Source: an uncultured Clostridia bacterium (lineage in GTDB: Bacteria > Bacillota > Clostridia > Oscillospirales > Acutalibacteraceae). From it: a stretch of DNA of 64,000 nt. The stretch spans positions 104,889-168,888 of the forward strand of contig CAMHQC010000001.1 in the NCBI GenBank assembly GCA_946187325.1. The letters run 5' to 3'. Shown here piece by piece: positions 42,170-50,482 of the stretch (position 1 is its first letter; every line of letters begins with the position of its first letter). The position numbers and the translations under genes are program-made. The notes under the pieces were generated by a model. That model saw only the letters and a program-made list of their open reading frames with translations, was not told the origin of the DNA and did no database searches.

Positions 42170-42669
42170 TTAGGGCAAAGGGCTAAGGGCAAAGGGGAAA
42201 GTGAAATATGTGCCGTATAGTATAATTTGTCCTGTTAGTTATCTCTGGTTTATAATTTGTTTATTAACGAGTTTAGCATTTTTGATATTTCTTCAGTTAA
42301 ATCAATTGACGGCTGGATTTGTTTTTTAGACAAAAAATTCAGTCGCTTGCAAATATAAAGCTGAGTCTGCAATTCGGAATTTGAACCTCGGGCAAATGAA
42401 AGAAAGTTAATATAATCCTTTGTTGAACGTCTATCATATCCTTCGGCAATATTAGATGGAATAGAGATAGCTGAACGACGCATTTGGTCGGATAATACAT
42501 ATTTTTCTTCGTTAGGAAGGAACTTCATTAGTCCATAAATATTCTCAACTAATGTCATTGATTTTTGCCAGACTATCAAGTCTTTATAACTTTGCATAAA
42601 CTTCTCCTCTTGATAATAAACTCTAAGTTATAAAATACTTAGCCCTTACCCCTTAGCCCTTTGCCCTAA
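42170..42669. mobile_element. 500-bp element with 20-bp terminal inverted repeats carrying a four-helix-bundle gene
   Basis: Left end 42170-42189 and right end 42650-42669 are perfect inverted copies of TTAGGGCAAAGGGCTAAGGG. Between them lies only the S23-like gene. A gene-less relative sits at 55841-55932 and a related TTAGGG palindrome at 43994-44056. There is no transposase, so it resembles a non-autonomous element. No clear target-site duplication was found. Confidence 0.65.
42250..42597 (-). CDS. Four-helix-bundle protein (23S rRNA intervening-sequence / S23 family)
   Basis: A 115-aa all-helical protein. 'DLIVWQKSMTLVENIYGLMK', 'YVLSDQMRRSAISIPSNIAEGY' and 'FLSFARGSNSELQTQL' are the family signature. 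Relatives are coded in intervening sequences of 23S rRNA genes and near reverse-transcriptase diversity elements, as putative nucleic-acid chaperones. AGAGGAG precedes ATG. The gene lies within inverted repeats and differs in codon use (AAT, TTT, ATA common) from its neighbours, so transfer is likely. Confidence 0.88.
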   Translation of the reverse strand: MQSYKDLIVWQKSMTLVENIYGLMKFLPNEEKYVLSDQMRRSAISIPSNIAEGYDRRSTKDYINFLSFARGSNSELQTQLYICKRLNFLSKKQIQPSIDLTEEISKMLNSLINKL

Positions 42670-42903
42670 TAACAAAAAATGCCGTACCGAAAGGCACAGC
42701 GTCTAATTTAAATCGAGCCTTTCACGTCAATACACATTTCCGCGTCAGTGTTATTATTTTAACACAGTTAAATAGGTTTTTCAACCCTATTTTTTCGTTG
42801 AATTACATAAAGATTGTATGCGGTTTTTGTAGGGTTATACAAAGTTTTTTGATTTAATTGCAAAGCGTGTTTTTTAATAGTAAAATGATATTGGTGAATT
42901 TTT
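42670..42903. other. Short gene-free gap
   Basis: Contains a small TGCC-GTACCGAAA-GGCA hairpin at about 42680 and AT-rich sequence before the next gene; nothing else is recognised. Confidence 0.4.
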
Positions 42904-43185
42904 ATGAAAGATAAAAAACCTGCCGATATTCTGTTTTTTATCGGTATATGTATTATCATCATCGGAATACTGCTCGGCTGTGTGCTTGGATTCGTTTTCG
43001 GAGAAGGCGGGTTTAATTTCGTGCCGTCTATAACGTGCTGGCTTCTGTCGGTAATCAGTGGAACAGGTTTTTTAACCGTTTCGGGAAGCTTGAGTGAAGC
43101 TAAAGAAAAAGAAGCCGAGGATGACGAGTTTATAAAGCTTCTTATCGAAAGCGTTAAAAACGAGGAAGATAATAAAAAAGAATAA
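42904..43185 (+). CDS. Small hypothetical membrane protein
   Basis: A 93-aa protein with two hydrophobic helices (about 9-32 and 42-62; 'IGICIIIIGILLGCVLGFVFG') and an acidic-basic cytoplasmic end (65-93). There is no recognised family. The ribosome site is weak (GGTGAATTTTTATG). It is transcribed toward the sirtuin gene. Confidence 0.6.
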   Translation: MKDKKPADILFFIGICIIIIGILLGCVLGFVFGEGGFNFVPSITCWLLSVISGTGFLTVSGSLSEAKEKEAEDDEFIKLLIESVKNEEDNKKE

Positions 43186-43228
43186 GATTTCAAAAAAGCT
43201 TCATTTTGAGGCTTTTTCTTTTTTACAC

Positions 43229-43257
43229 TCGACTTTATAACTAAAACGTGGTAAAAT
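43229..43257 (+). promoter_or_regulatory. Promoter of the sirtuin gene
   Basis: TCGACT (43229-43234), 17 bases, TAAAAT (43252-43257). Confidence 0.6.
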
Positions 43258-43281
43258 TTACTCGAAAGCGAGGCGCTCATT

Positions 43282-44004
43282 ATGGATAAAATTCAGAAAC
43301 TTCAATCTATTATAGATAACTCCGATAATATTGTTTTCTTCGGCGGAGCCGGTGTAAGTACCGAAAGCGGTATTCCCGACTTTCGAAGTGTTGACGGATT
43401 GTATAACCAGAAGTACGATTATCCGCCCGAGGAGATTTTGAGCCATACATTCTTTATGAAAAAGCCCGAGGAGTTCTACCGCTTTTATAAGGATAAAATG
43501 CTCGAGCTCGATATTGAGCCGAACGCCGCTCATAAAAAGCTCGCCGAACTCGAGCGGGCGGGGAAGTTAAGAGCGGTAGTTACCCAGAATATTGACGGAT
43601 TGCATCAGAAAGCGGGCAGTAAAATCGTCTATGAACTGCACGGAACGGTTCATAAAAACTACTGTATGAAGTGCGGAAAATTTTTCGACGCCCGCTACGT
43701 AAAGGCGGCTGAAAAAATCCCGTACTGCGACGAGTGTTCGGGGCTTATTAAGCCCGACGTTGTACTTTACGAGGAAGGCTTGGACGACAGCACAGTCCGC
43801 GGAGCCGTTAACGCTATCGCGAACGCCGACGTGCTTATTATCGCGGGTACAAGTTTAACCGTATATCCCGCAGCGGGAATGGTGCGCTATTTCAGCGGAA
43901 GCAGCCTTGTTCTTATAAACCGCGACCCTACGCCTATGGACAGCGCCGCGGACTTGGTTCTGCACGAAAAGGTCGGCGAGATTATGTCAGAGATTAGGGT
44001 GTAG
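43282..44004 (+). CDS. cobB: NAD-dependent protein deacylase (sirtuin)
   Basis: Removes acyl groups from lysines using NAD, 240 aa. Family motifs: 'GGAGVSTESGIPDFRS', 'TQNIDGLHQKAG', 'ELHGT' with the catalytic His, and a zinc site 'CMKCGKFFD' and 'CDECSGLI'. 'GTSLTVYPAAG' and 'LINRDPTP' complete the NAD pocket. CGAGGCG precedes ATG. The last codons and stop lie in the palindromic repeat at 43994-44056. Confidence 0.94.
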   Translation: MDKIQKLQSIIDNSDNIVFFGGAGVSTESGIPDFRSVDGLYNQKYDYPPEEILSHTFFMKKPEEFYRFYKDKMLELDIEPNAAHKKLAELERAGKLRAVVTQNIDGLHQKAGSKIVYELHGTVHKNYCMKCGKFFDARYVKAAEKIPYCDECSGLIKPDVVLYEEGLDDSTVRGAVNAIANADVLIIAGTSLTVYPAAGMVRYFSGSSLVLINRDPTPMDSAADLVLHEKVGEIMSEIRV

Positions 44005-44056
44005 GATATAGGGTATAGTTTAAGATAATGCATACACCCTAGAACCTACACCCTAA
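43994..44056. repeat. TTAGGG-type palindromic element overlapping the sirtuin stop codon
   Basis: Left arm TTAGGGTGTAGGATATAGGG and a right arm that is its near reverse complement; it is 63 bp long with four or so mismatches. Terminal TTAGGG recalls the 500-bp element at 42170-42669. Confidence 0.65.
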
Positions 44057-44070
44057 AAAAGAGGAGAAGA

Positions 44071-44874
44071 ATGAATAAGTATAAATTAATCGCATTTGAT
44101 GTGGACGATACGCTTTTGACCACGGAAAAGGTCATAAGCCCTAAGACAAAACAAGCGCTTTTAAACGCTCAGAAAAACGGAATAAAGCTATGTGTAGCTT
44201 CGGGACGGCTGCCTTACGGAGTAAAGCCCTACGCTGAGGAACTCGACGTACTCAATAACGGCGGTTATTACCTCGGCTTTAACGGCGGAGCTGTTCTGAA
44301 CAGTTATAATGAATTGATAGGTACAACTTATCTCGACAGCAAGTACATAGATCCTGTTTACGAAGTTCTTCGCCCGACTAATGTAACGACAATGGTTCAC
44401 AAGGGCGATATAATCTACGCAGACAGAAAGGTTAACGACTATACACATATCGAGCCCGACGTAATCGGGCTGCCTCTAAATCTCGTGGACGATATAGCTG
44501 AGTTTGTGGATTGGAAGCTCCATAAAATTCTGCTCTGCGGAGAACCCGGGGAGCTTAAAGAGGTCGAAAGTAAGCTTAAAGCGAAGTTTGAGAACGAAGT
44601 CGATATCTATCTTTCGGCTCCGTGGTTTTTGGAGGTTATGCCAAACGGCGTCAATAAGGGCTTAGGTGTAAAAAAAGTCTGCGCCGATATGGGAATCGGT
44701 ATAGACGAGGTAATAGCGTTCGGCGATAATTACAACGATATTCCTATGCTCGAAATGGCGGGGCTGGGTATAGCTATGGGCAATGCCGACGGCGAGGTTA
44801 AAAACTCCGCCGACTATGTGACCGATACCTGCGACTTAGACGGAATCGCTAAAGCTCTTGGTAAATTTCTATAA
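44071..44874 (+). CDS. Cof-type HAD phosphatase
   Basis: A 267-aa HAD-IIB phosphatase. Motif I is 'FDVDDTLLTTEK', motif II 'CVASGRLP', motif III the Lys of 'NGVNKGLGVKK', motif IV 'AFGDNYNDIPMLEMAG'. The larger cap (residues 80-190) is typical of Cof/YidA sugar phosphatases. GAGGAG precedes ATG. Substrate unknown; stands alone. Confidence 0.92.
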   Translation: MNKYKLIAFDVDDTLLTTEKVISPKTKQALLNAQKNGIKLCVASGRLPYGVKPYAEELDVLNNGGYYLGFNGGAVLNSYNELIGTTYLDSKYIDPVYEVLRPTNVTTMVHKGDIIYADRKVNDYTHIEPDVIGLPLNLVDDIAEFVDWKLHKILLCGEPGELKEVESKLKAKFENEVDIYLSAPWFLEVMPNGVNKGLGVKKVCADMGIGIDEVIAFGDNYNDIPMLEMAGLGIAMGNADGEVKNSADYVTDTCDLDGIAKALGKFL

Positions 44875-44957
44875 TAGATATACAAAAAAGCATAGATAAA
44901 TTCTATATTAAAGCCGAGTTATTTTTCTGTATTAGAAAATAAACTTGGCTTGTTTTA

Positions 44958-44966
44958 TGTTATAAT
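44958..44966 (+). promoter_or_regulatory. Extended -10 promoter of the amylase gene
   Basis: TGTTATAAT (44958-44966) about 38 bases before the ATG. No -35 box at the right distance (TTGGCT is only ten bases upstream), so it would rely on the extended -10. Confidence 0.45.
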
Positions 44967-45004
44967 TACTTTGATTAGGACTCTATTTAGGAGGATTGAA
45001 GTTT

Positions 45005-47230
45005 ATGAAGAACGTGAAAAAGATTTTGGCGATAATTCTCGCGCTTGTAATAGTTGTGAGCGTCGCGGTGATATCTTCTTCCGCTGTATCTGTCAGCAAG
45101 GAAAAGACTTCCGCCGCGGGAATTACCGTCCACTACTACAGCCAGAACGGCGTTCCGAGTATCTATTACTGGAACAGCCTTCCGACTAATATCTCTACCA
45201 ATTACCCCGGTCCGAATATGACTAGCGAGGGCAACGGTTGGTACAGATATACTTTCTCAAATGTGACGAAGATAAATGTTCTCTTTGTCACAAACGGAAC
45301 TCAGTCGGAAGAGTTTTCGATGAATGTTGCTAACGACAATGCTAATGCTTGGTGGGTAAAAGGTAACAGAATATCGACAAAAGATCTCTCTAAAAATATT
45401 GCTTGGGAACGTACCGATATGCGCGAGGACAGTATCTACTTTGTAATCACTACTCGTTTTTACGACGGCGATAAGTCGAACAACTTTCACTGCTGGGATG
45501 ACGGCAAGGCTAATAACCCCGACACCGACCCCGCGTGGAGAGGCGACTTTAAGGGACTTATTCAGAAGCTCGACTACATCAAGGCTATGGGCTTTACAGC
45601 TATCTGGATCACTCCTGTTGCTGAGAACGGCGGTGGATATGATTATCATGGTTACCATTCCTTTAATTTTGCTAAAGTAGATCCTCGTTATGAAAGTAGC
45701 GGCGCTACTTTCCAGGATTTAATTGATGCGGCACATGACAAGGGAATAAAAATTATTCAGGACGTAGTATGGAATCATACGGGTAATTTCGGTGAGGATA
45801 ATCTCTGCCGTATGTTTACTAAAACGTATACCAAGGGAACTGCAGAAAAGCCCGGTACTTATTCTATGGAAGTAATTAAGGGCAGTGAGCTGGATAAATC
45901 CTATCCCAATTACAATAATATGGATCCTGATTCCCAGTACCATGCCAGACTTAATGTTATGCAGGAGGCAGGGCATAACAGTAATAAAGCCTATCACCCG
46001 GGACAAATTTCGGGATGGGGCACCAGAACCGAGCAGACAGGTTCAATTGAAGGTGACTGTCGTGATGTTAATACGGAAAATCCAAATGTCGCTAAGTATA
46101 TTACCGATACCTATAAAAAATATATTGCAATGGGTATTGATTCGTTCCGTCTTGATACAGAAAAGCATATCAACCGCTGGACTCTCAACAGCGCTTATTT
46201 CCCTAAGCTTACTACCGAAAAGAATTTTTTCCTGTTCGGAGAGGTTTGTTCTCGTTATAGACAGGTTATAAATGAAGGAGGGGCTTCTGACTCACCGTTC
46301 TTCTACACTTGGAAAGAAACCGACAGTAAATGGACTTCGAACTGGGGACCATCATTTAGCGACACTGACAGCAATGTTGAAAAAGCCTTACAGCATTTTG
46401 ATACTTACGCAAAAAAAAGTGGGTTACCTACATCTAATAACGCATTGCTGAACGGAACTACTTATCATACACCCGATTATACGAAGTCTAACGGAACAGG
46501 TGTTATAGACTTTCCGATGCATTGGAATTTCCAAAAAGCTATTGATGCTTATAACTGTACTCTTGGCGATGATAACCTGTATAATGATGCTACTTGGAAT
46601 GTAACCTATGTTGATTCTCACGACTTCGGCCCCGATCAGAACCCCGAAAAACAACGTTTTGCGGGCGGTGCGCAGGCTTGGGCTGAGAATATGAACCTTA
46701 TCTTTACTTTCCGCGGAATTCCCTGTATCTTCTACGGCTCTGAGATTGAGTTCCAGAAGGGTGTGCCTATTGATGATGGCAATAACACGCCTCTCTCAAA
46801 GACAGGCCGCGCGTACTACGGCGACTATCTCGAAGGTAACGTATCCGCTTCCGATTTCGGTAAATATACCGCTTCGGGTACGGTTCAGTCCACTCTTAAT
46901 AAACCGCTTGCCCAGCATTTAAGAAAGCTTAATATGATCAGACGTAAGGTGCCCGCTCTCCAGAAAGGTCAGTACAAGTCCTTCGGCAATATGTGTTACC
47001 TCCGCCGTTACACAAGCGGAAGCACCGATTCCGTTGCCTGCGTTGCCGTTACCTACGGAGCTACATTCTCGGGTATTCCGAACGGCCGTTATGTTGACGC
47101 TGTTACAGGTGACGTTAAACAGGTATCGGGCGGAAGCCTCACTGTATCCGCTCCGGGTCAAGGAAATATGCGTGTTTACGTAAAAGACCTTTCGGGCAAA
47201 ATCGGCGATACAGGAGCATATCTTAGGTAA
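45005..47230 (+). CDS. Secreted GH13 alpha-amylase with N-terminal CBM26-like module
   Basis: A 741-aa extracellular starch hydrolase. A signal peptide (1-27) is followed by a CBM26-like beta module (about 38-117, 'VPSIYYWNSLP'). The GH13 barrel follows: region I 'IIQDVVWNHTG', region II nucleophile Asp384 in 'FRLDTEKH', region III acid Glu413 in 'FLFGEV', region IV Asp540 in 'VDSHDFG'. A C-terminal all-beta domain ends the protein. There is no dockerin or LPXTG, so it is secreted or held by other means. ATG 45005 is ten bases after AGGAGG; the TTG at 44996 is too close. Codon use in the middle (about 45640-46620) looks different from both ends. Confidence 0.92.
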   Translation: MKNVKKILAIILALVIVVSVAVISSSAVSVSKEKTSAAGITVHYYSQNGVPSIYYWNSLPTNISTNYPGPNMTSEGNGWYRYTFSNVTKINVLFVTNGTQSEEFSMNVANDNANAWWVKGNRISTKDLSKNIAWERTDMREDSIYFVITTRFYDGDKSNNFHCWDDGKANNPDTDPAWRGDFKGLIQKLDYIKAMGFTAIWITPVAENGGGYDYHGYHSFNFAKVDPRYESSGATFQDLIDAAHDKGIKIIQDVVWNHTGNFGEDNLCRMFTKTYTKGTAEKPGTYSMEVIKGSELDKSYPNYNNMDPDSQYHARLNVMQEAGHNSNKAYHPGQISGWGTRTEQTGSIEGDCRDVNTENPNVAKYITDTYKKYIAMGIDSFRLDTEKHINRWTLNSAYFPKLTTEKNFFLFGEVCSRYRQVINEGGASDSPFFYTWKETDSKWTSNWGPSFSDTDSNVEKALQHFDTYAKKSGLPTSNNALLNGTTYHTPDYTKSNGTGVIDFPMHWNFQKAIDAYNCTLGDDNLYNDATWNVTYVDSHDFGPDQNPEKQRFAGGAQAWAENMNLIFTFRGIPCIFYGSEIEFQKGVPIDDGNNTPLSKTGRAYYGDYLEGNVSASDFGKYTASGTVQSTLNKPLAQHLRKLNMIRRKVPALQKGQYKSFGNMCYLRRYTSGSTDSVACVAVTYGATFSGIPNGRYVDAVTGDVKQVSGGSLTVSAPGQGNMRVYVKDLSGKIGDTGAYLR

Positions 47231-47251
47231 TATAACCGCTAATATAAAAAG

Positions 47252-47280
47252 TTGCAATTTTAACAGATATATGTTATAAT
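47252..47280 (+). promoter_or_regulatory. Promoter of citrate synthase gene
   Basis: TTGCAA (47252-47257), 17 bases, TATAAT (47275-47280) with extended TG. The start lies over 100 bases downstream. Confidence 0.75.
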
Positions 47281-47320
47281 ATATTTCTATAGTAGAAAAA
47301 TTGCACAAATATCCAAACTA

Positions 47321-47351
47321 TAAAGGAGATGGTGCGAGCCGTCTCCTTTTT
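47321..47351 (+). terminator. Hairpin with T-run in the citrate synthase leader
   Basis: An AAGGAGAT/GTCTCCTT-type stem followed by TTTTT lies after the promoter at 47252-47280 and before the ATG at 47393. It may be an attenuator, or the terminator of the amylase gene, since the amylase stop is only ~90 bases upstream. Confidence 0.6.
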
Positions 47352-47392
47352 GCCTAATAAACGTATTCCAAAATTAAAAGGAAGTGAATTTA

Positions 47393-48760
47393 ATGCCCAG
47401 GGATTTAGCCTACTATGATACTAACCGAAAGCTTAGCTCGCTTACCGATAAGCTTATGCGCAACAGCGTAATCGACAAGGACCTCTACGCTAAGTATGAT
47501 GTAAAAAGAGGACTTCGTGATATAGACGGTAAGGGTGTGCGTACAGGTCTTACCGATATTTCCGAGATTCTACAGAATAAAGTTGTCGACGGTAAAACCG
47601 TACCCTGCGACGGACAGCTTTATTACCGCGGATACGATATAAATGATGTTGTAAAAGGTTTCGTAGACGACGGACGTTTCGGATTCGAGGAGGTAGTTTA
47701 TCTGCTTCTTTTCGGAGAAATGCCGAATATTAAGGAACTCAACGACTTTACTACTATGCTCGGCGCGTATCGCACTCTGCCGACTAACTTTGTGCGCGAT
47801 GTTATAATGAAAGCGCCGTCGGCTGATATGATGAATACCTTGGCGCGTTCTGTGCTTACGCTATACTGCTACGACTCTAACCCCGCCGATACCTCTATCG
47901 AAAACGTACTTCGCCAGAGTATGCAGCTTATCTCCGTATTTCCGCTTTTATCGGTTTACGGCTACCAGGCTTATAACCATTATTTAAGAAACAAGAGTTT
48001 GTTTATTCACGTTCCCGATCCTAAAAAATCCACCGCGGAGGTTGTGCTTACGCTTCTCCGTCCCGACCAGCAGTACACCGATTTAGAGGCTAAGGTTCTC
48101 GATATGGCGCTTGTACTTCACGCTGAACACGGCGGCGGTAACAACTCCTCGTTTACTACCCACGTTGTAACTTCTTCGGGTACTGACACTTATTCGTCCG
48201 TAGCGGCGGCTTTATGCTCGCTCAAGGGTCCTAAACACGGCGGCGCTAACGTGAGAGTAAGCAAGATGTTCGAGGATTTAAAAATCAACGTGAGGGATTG
48301 GGCTGATGACGAACAGATTGAGTATTATCTCGGCGAAATTATTGAAAAAAGAGCCTTCGACCGAAGCGGTCTTATCTACGGTATGGGACACGCGGTTTAC
48401 TCTATTTCCGACCCGAGAGCGCGTATCCTTAAGGACTACACGGGTATTCTCGCTAAGGCAAAAGGCCTTTCCGACGAGTACGAGCTCTATAAGAGCGTAG
48501 AGCGTTTAGCTCCCAAGGTTATTGCCGAAAAGAAGAAGATTTATAAGGGAGTTTCCGCTAACGTCGATTTCTACAGCGGATTTATCTACAATATGCTTAA
48601 TCTTCCGACCGAGCTCTATACTCCGCTGTTCGCGATAGCTCGTATCGCGGGCTGGAGCGCTCATAGAATCGAGGAACTCATTAACGGTAATAAGATTATC
48701 CGTCCCGCTTATATGAGTATTTCCGAGCATAAAAGATATAAAAAACTTGAGGATAGATAG
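47393..48760 (+). CDS. gltA: Citrate synthase
   Basis: Condenses acetyl-CoA with oxaloacetate, feeding glutamate synthesis in anaerobes. The 455-aa protein is of the longer type found in Oscillospiraceae. Motifs: 'YRGYDINDVVKG' and 'LHAEHGGGNNSSFTTHVV' with the first catalytic His, 'GMGHAVYSISDPRA' with the second, and 'DFYSGFIYNMLNLP' with the catalytic Asp. AAGGAAG precedes ATG 47393; GTG 47384 is nine bases upstream but too close to that SD. It has its own promoter. Confidence 0.93.
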   Translation: MPRDLAYYDTNRKLSSLTDKLMRNSVIDKDLYAKYDVKRGLRDIDGKGVRTGLTDISEILQNKVVDGKTVPCDGQLYYRGYDINDVVKGFVDDGRFGFEEVVYLLLFGEMPNIKELNDFTTMLGAYRTLPTNFVRDVIMKAPSADMMNTLARSVLTLYCYDSNPADTSIENVLRQSMQLISVFPLLSVYGYQAYNHYLRNKSLFIHVPDPKKSTAEVVLTLLRPDQQYTDLEAKVLDMALVLHAEHGGGNNSSFTTHVVTSSGTDTYSSVAAALCSLKGPKHGGANVRVSKMFEDLKINVRDWADDEQIEYYLGEIIEKRAFDRSGLIYGMGHAVYSISDPRARILKDYTGILAKAKGLSDEYELYKSVERLAPKVIAEKKKIYKGVSANVDFYSGFIYNMLNLPTELYTPLFAIARIAGWSAHRIEELINGNKIIRPAYMSISEHKRYKKLEDR

Positions 48761-48786
48761 ACAAAGGGGACTTAATGTCCCTTTTG
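48761..48786 (+). terminator. Possible terminator after citrate synthase
   Basis: AAAGGGGAC/GTCCCTTTT stem with TTAAT loop, followed only by GCTATAC; a weak T-run. Confidence 0.5.
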
Positions 48787-48806
48787 CTATACAAAATGAG
48801 GTTAAA

Positions 48807-50282
48807 ATGGAAAAAATATTATCAGTATTAATCGCGTCAGTTGTTCTGCTCAGCGTGTTTATTTGTACCGCGGGAGCCGAGGCAAGCGCTTCCGTTAAAT
48901 CAGGGGAACAGACTTACTCCGTCGATAAGGGCGATACCTTGACTTATACCCTCGAGCTTCAAAACGACGAGGTTATCCTCTGCGGCGAGCTTCAGATTCT
49001 GTACACAAGCGACGCTCTTAAAGCGGTTGAAGCCCAGTCCTATAACGTAAAAAACTGCATTAAGAATATCGAAATCCCGGGCGAGGTTAACGTGAATTTC
49101 TCAACGCCCAAGGGTCATAATTTTATCGAGAGAAAGACATTTCTCGTTATAAAATTTGAGGTTGTCGGAAATGTTGACGGCGAAATTAAATACGCGCCGA
49201 TTAATTTCTATAATCTTAAACAGAGCGATATTACCGACAACATTAAGTATTACGAGAGCGTTGAGATTGTAAAAGCTTCTACCGAGCCCGCTTCCGAAGC
49301 TACACCCGACGAAGCGCCTACCGAAGCTACTCCCGATGAACCTGCGACCGAAGTAACCACGGCTACTCCCGACGAACCGGTCACAGCGGAAACTACAGCT
49401 CCCGATTCGGAAACCGAGACCTCAACCTCTCCCGAAACCGAAGTTACTACTGCTCAGCCGACTGAGCCGCCCGAAACAACAGAACCCGTGACCGACGCTT
49501 CGGAAACCTCCGAGGCGGTTACCACCGCTCCTGTAGATACAACCTCTCCTGAGACAACTCCCGCGACCGAAGTTCCATATGTGACTAACCCGATTACCAC
49601 CGAGCCTGTCGAAACAATTAAAGCGCCTGCGCCGAAAGAAATTATAGATAAAGCCGTTAAATCCGGTACAAAGGATTTAAAGGGCAGTTCTTTTACCGGC
49701 CTAAAAGCCCGCGTTTCTAAGGTTACAAAAAACTCGGTTACTTTAAAATGGAATAAAAAAGCAAAATCTTACCTCATCTATGGCGGAAAATCCGCTAAGA
49801 AAGCTAAGTACCTCGGTACTACCTCTAAAACCACCTTTAAGATTAAAAAGCTAAAGAAAAATACAGCGTATAAGTTCTTTGTAACGGCTTGTAATCCAAG
49901 CGGTACTGAGTATATGACTAAAAACGCGCGGTATAAGCTTTTTGAGGAAGCGTGCAGTCAGGCGGGAATTAAATATGTATCTAAGAACGTATTTATCTCG
50001 ACTAAGGGTAAGAAATTTAACTACGTAAAGAAAATTACACTCGCAAAAAAGACGGTTAAGCTAAAGGCGAAGAAAGCTTCTAAGATTAAGGCTAAGGAAG
50101 TTCTAAAGTATAAGAGCCGAAAGCTGAAACGCTATAGAAAGCTCAGCTTCGAAAGCTCTAATAAAAAGATAGCGAACGTCACATCCAAGGGCAAGATAAG
50201 GGCTAAGAGAAAAGGCACAGCTTATATCTACGTTTACGCCCAGAACGGAGCATTCGCGAAGGTGAAAGTTCAGGTTAAATAA
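48807..50282 (+). CDS. Cohesin-like surface protein with Fn3/Ig-like C-terminus
   Basis: A 491-aa secreted protein. A signal peptide (1-26) is followed by a cohesin-like or related beta domain (about 30-150, 'GDTLTYTLELQNDEVILCGE'), a Thr/Pro/Glu-rich linker (about 155-285), an Fn3-like domain (about 300-410) and a Lys-rich Ig-like end (about 415-491). The C-terminal part closely parallels that of the 948-aa protein ('KGSSFTGLKARVSKVTK' against 'KGSKFSGLKAKVAKTTK'). ATG 48807 has GAGG five bases upstream; the longer frame from 48747 overlaps the gltA stop. Probably a cell-surface attachment component. Confidence 0.78.
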   Translation: MEKILSVLIASVVLLSVFICTAGAEASASVKSGEQTYSVDKGDTLTYTLELQNDEVILCGELQILYTSDALKAVEAQSYNVKNCIKNIEIPGEVNVNFSTPKGHNFIERKTFLVIKFEVVGNVDGEIKYAPINFYNLKQSDITDNIKYYESVEIVKASTEPASEATPDEAPTEATPDEPATEVTTATPDEPVTAETTAPDSETETSTSPETEVTTAQPTEPPETTEPVTDASETSEAVTTAPVDTTSPETTPATEVPYVTNPITTEPVETIKAPAPKEIIDKAVKSGTKDLKGSSFTGLKARVSKVTKNSVTLKWNKKAKSYLIYGGKSAKKAKYLGTTSKTTFKIKKLKKNTAYKFFVTACNPSGTEYMTKNARYKLFEEACSQAGIKYVSKNVFISTKGKKFNYVKKITLAKKTVKLKAKKASKIKAKEVLKYKSRKLKRYRKLSFESSNKKIANVTSKGKIRAKRKGTAYIYVYAQNGAFAKVKVQVK

Positions 50283-50333
50283 GCCTGTCTTTTAAACTTT
50301 GTTGAAAATGCTGATAAAAATAGCATAATGCAC

Positions 50334-50366
50334 AAAACCCGCACATTTATTTTGTGCGGGTTTTAG
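50334..50366 (+). terminator. Terminator after 491-aa surface protein
   Basis: AAAACCCGCACA/TGTGCGGGTTTT stem with TTTATTT loop. Confidence 0.9.
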
Positions 50367-50388
50367 TTTTATATTTTTGTAAATTCTA

Positions 50389-50417
50389 TTGTGCAATTTT
50401 TACAAAAATGATATAAT
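50389..50417 (+). promoter_or_regulatory. Promoter of EF-G-like gene
   Basis: TTGTGC (50389-50394), 17 bases, TATAAT (50412-50417). Confidence 0.7.
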
Positions 50418-50482
50418 TTTAGAGTGAAACGTTTGCAAAATATCAAATTTGCTAAAAATCTTATATGAAAGGGTTGATTATT

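Noticed and set aside
42768..43280. 170-aa minus-strand frame opposite the small membrane protein
   Set aside because: No ribosome site or recognisable features; Ser/Lys/Ile-rich composition looks like a shadow, although the opposing 93-aa frame is itself only moderately supported.
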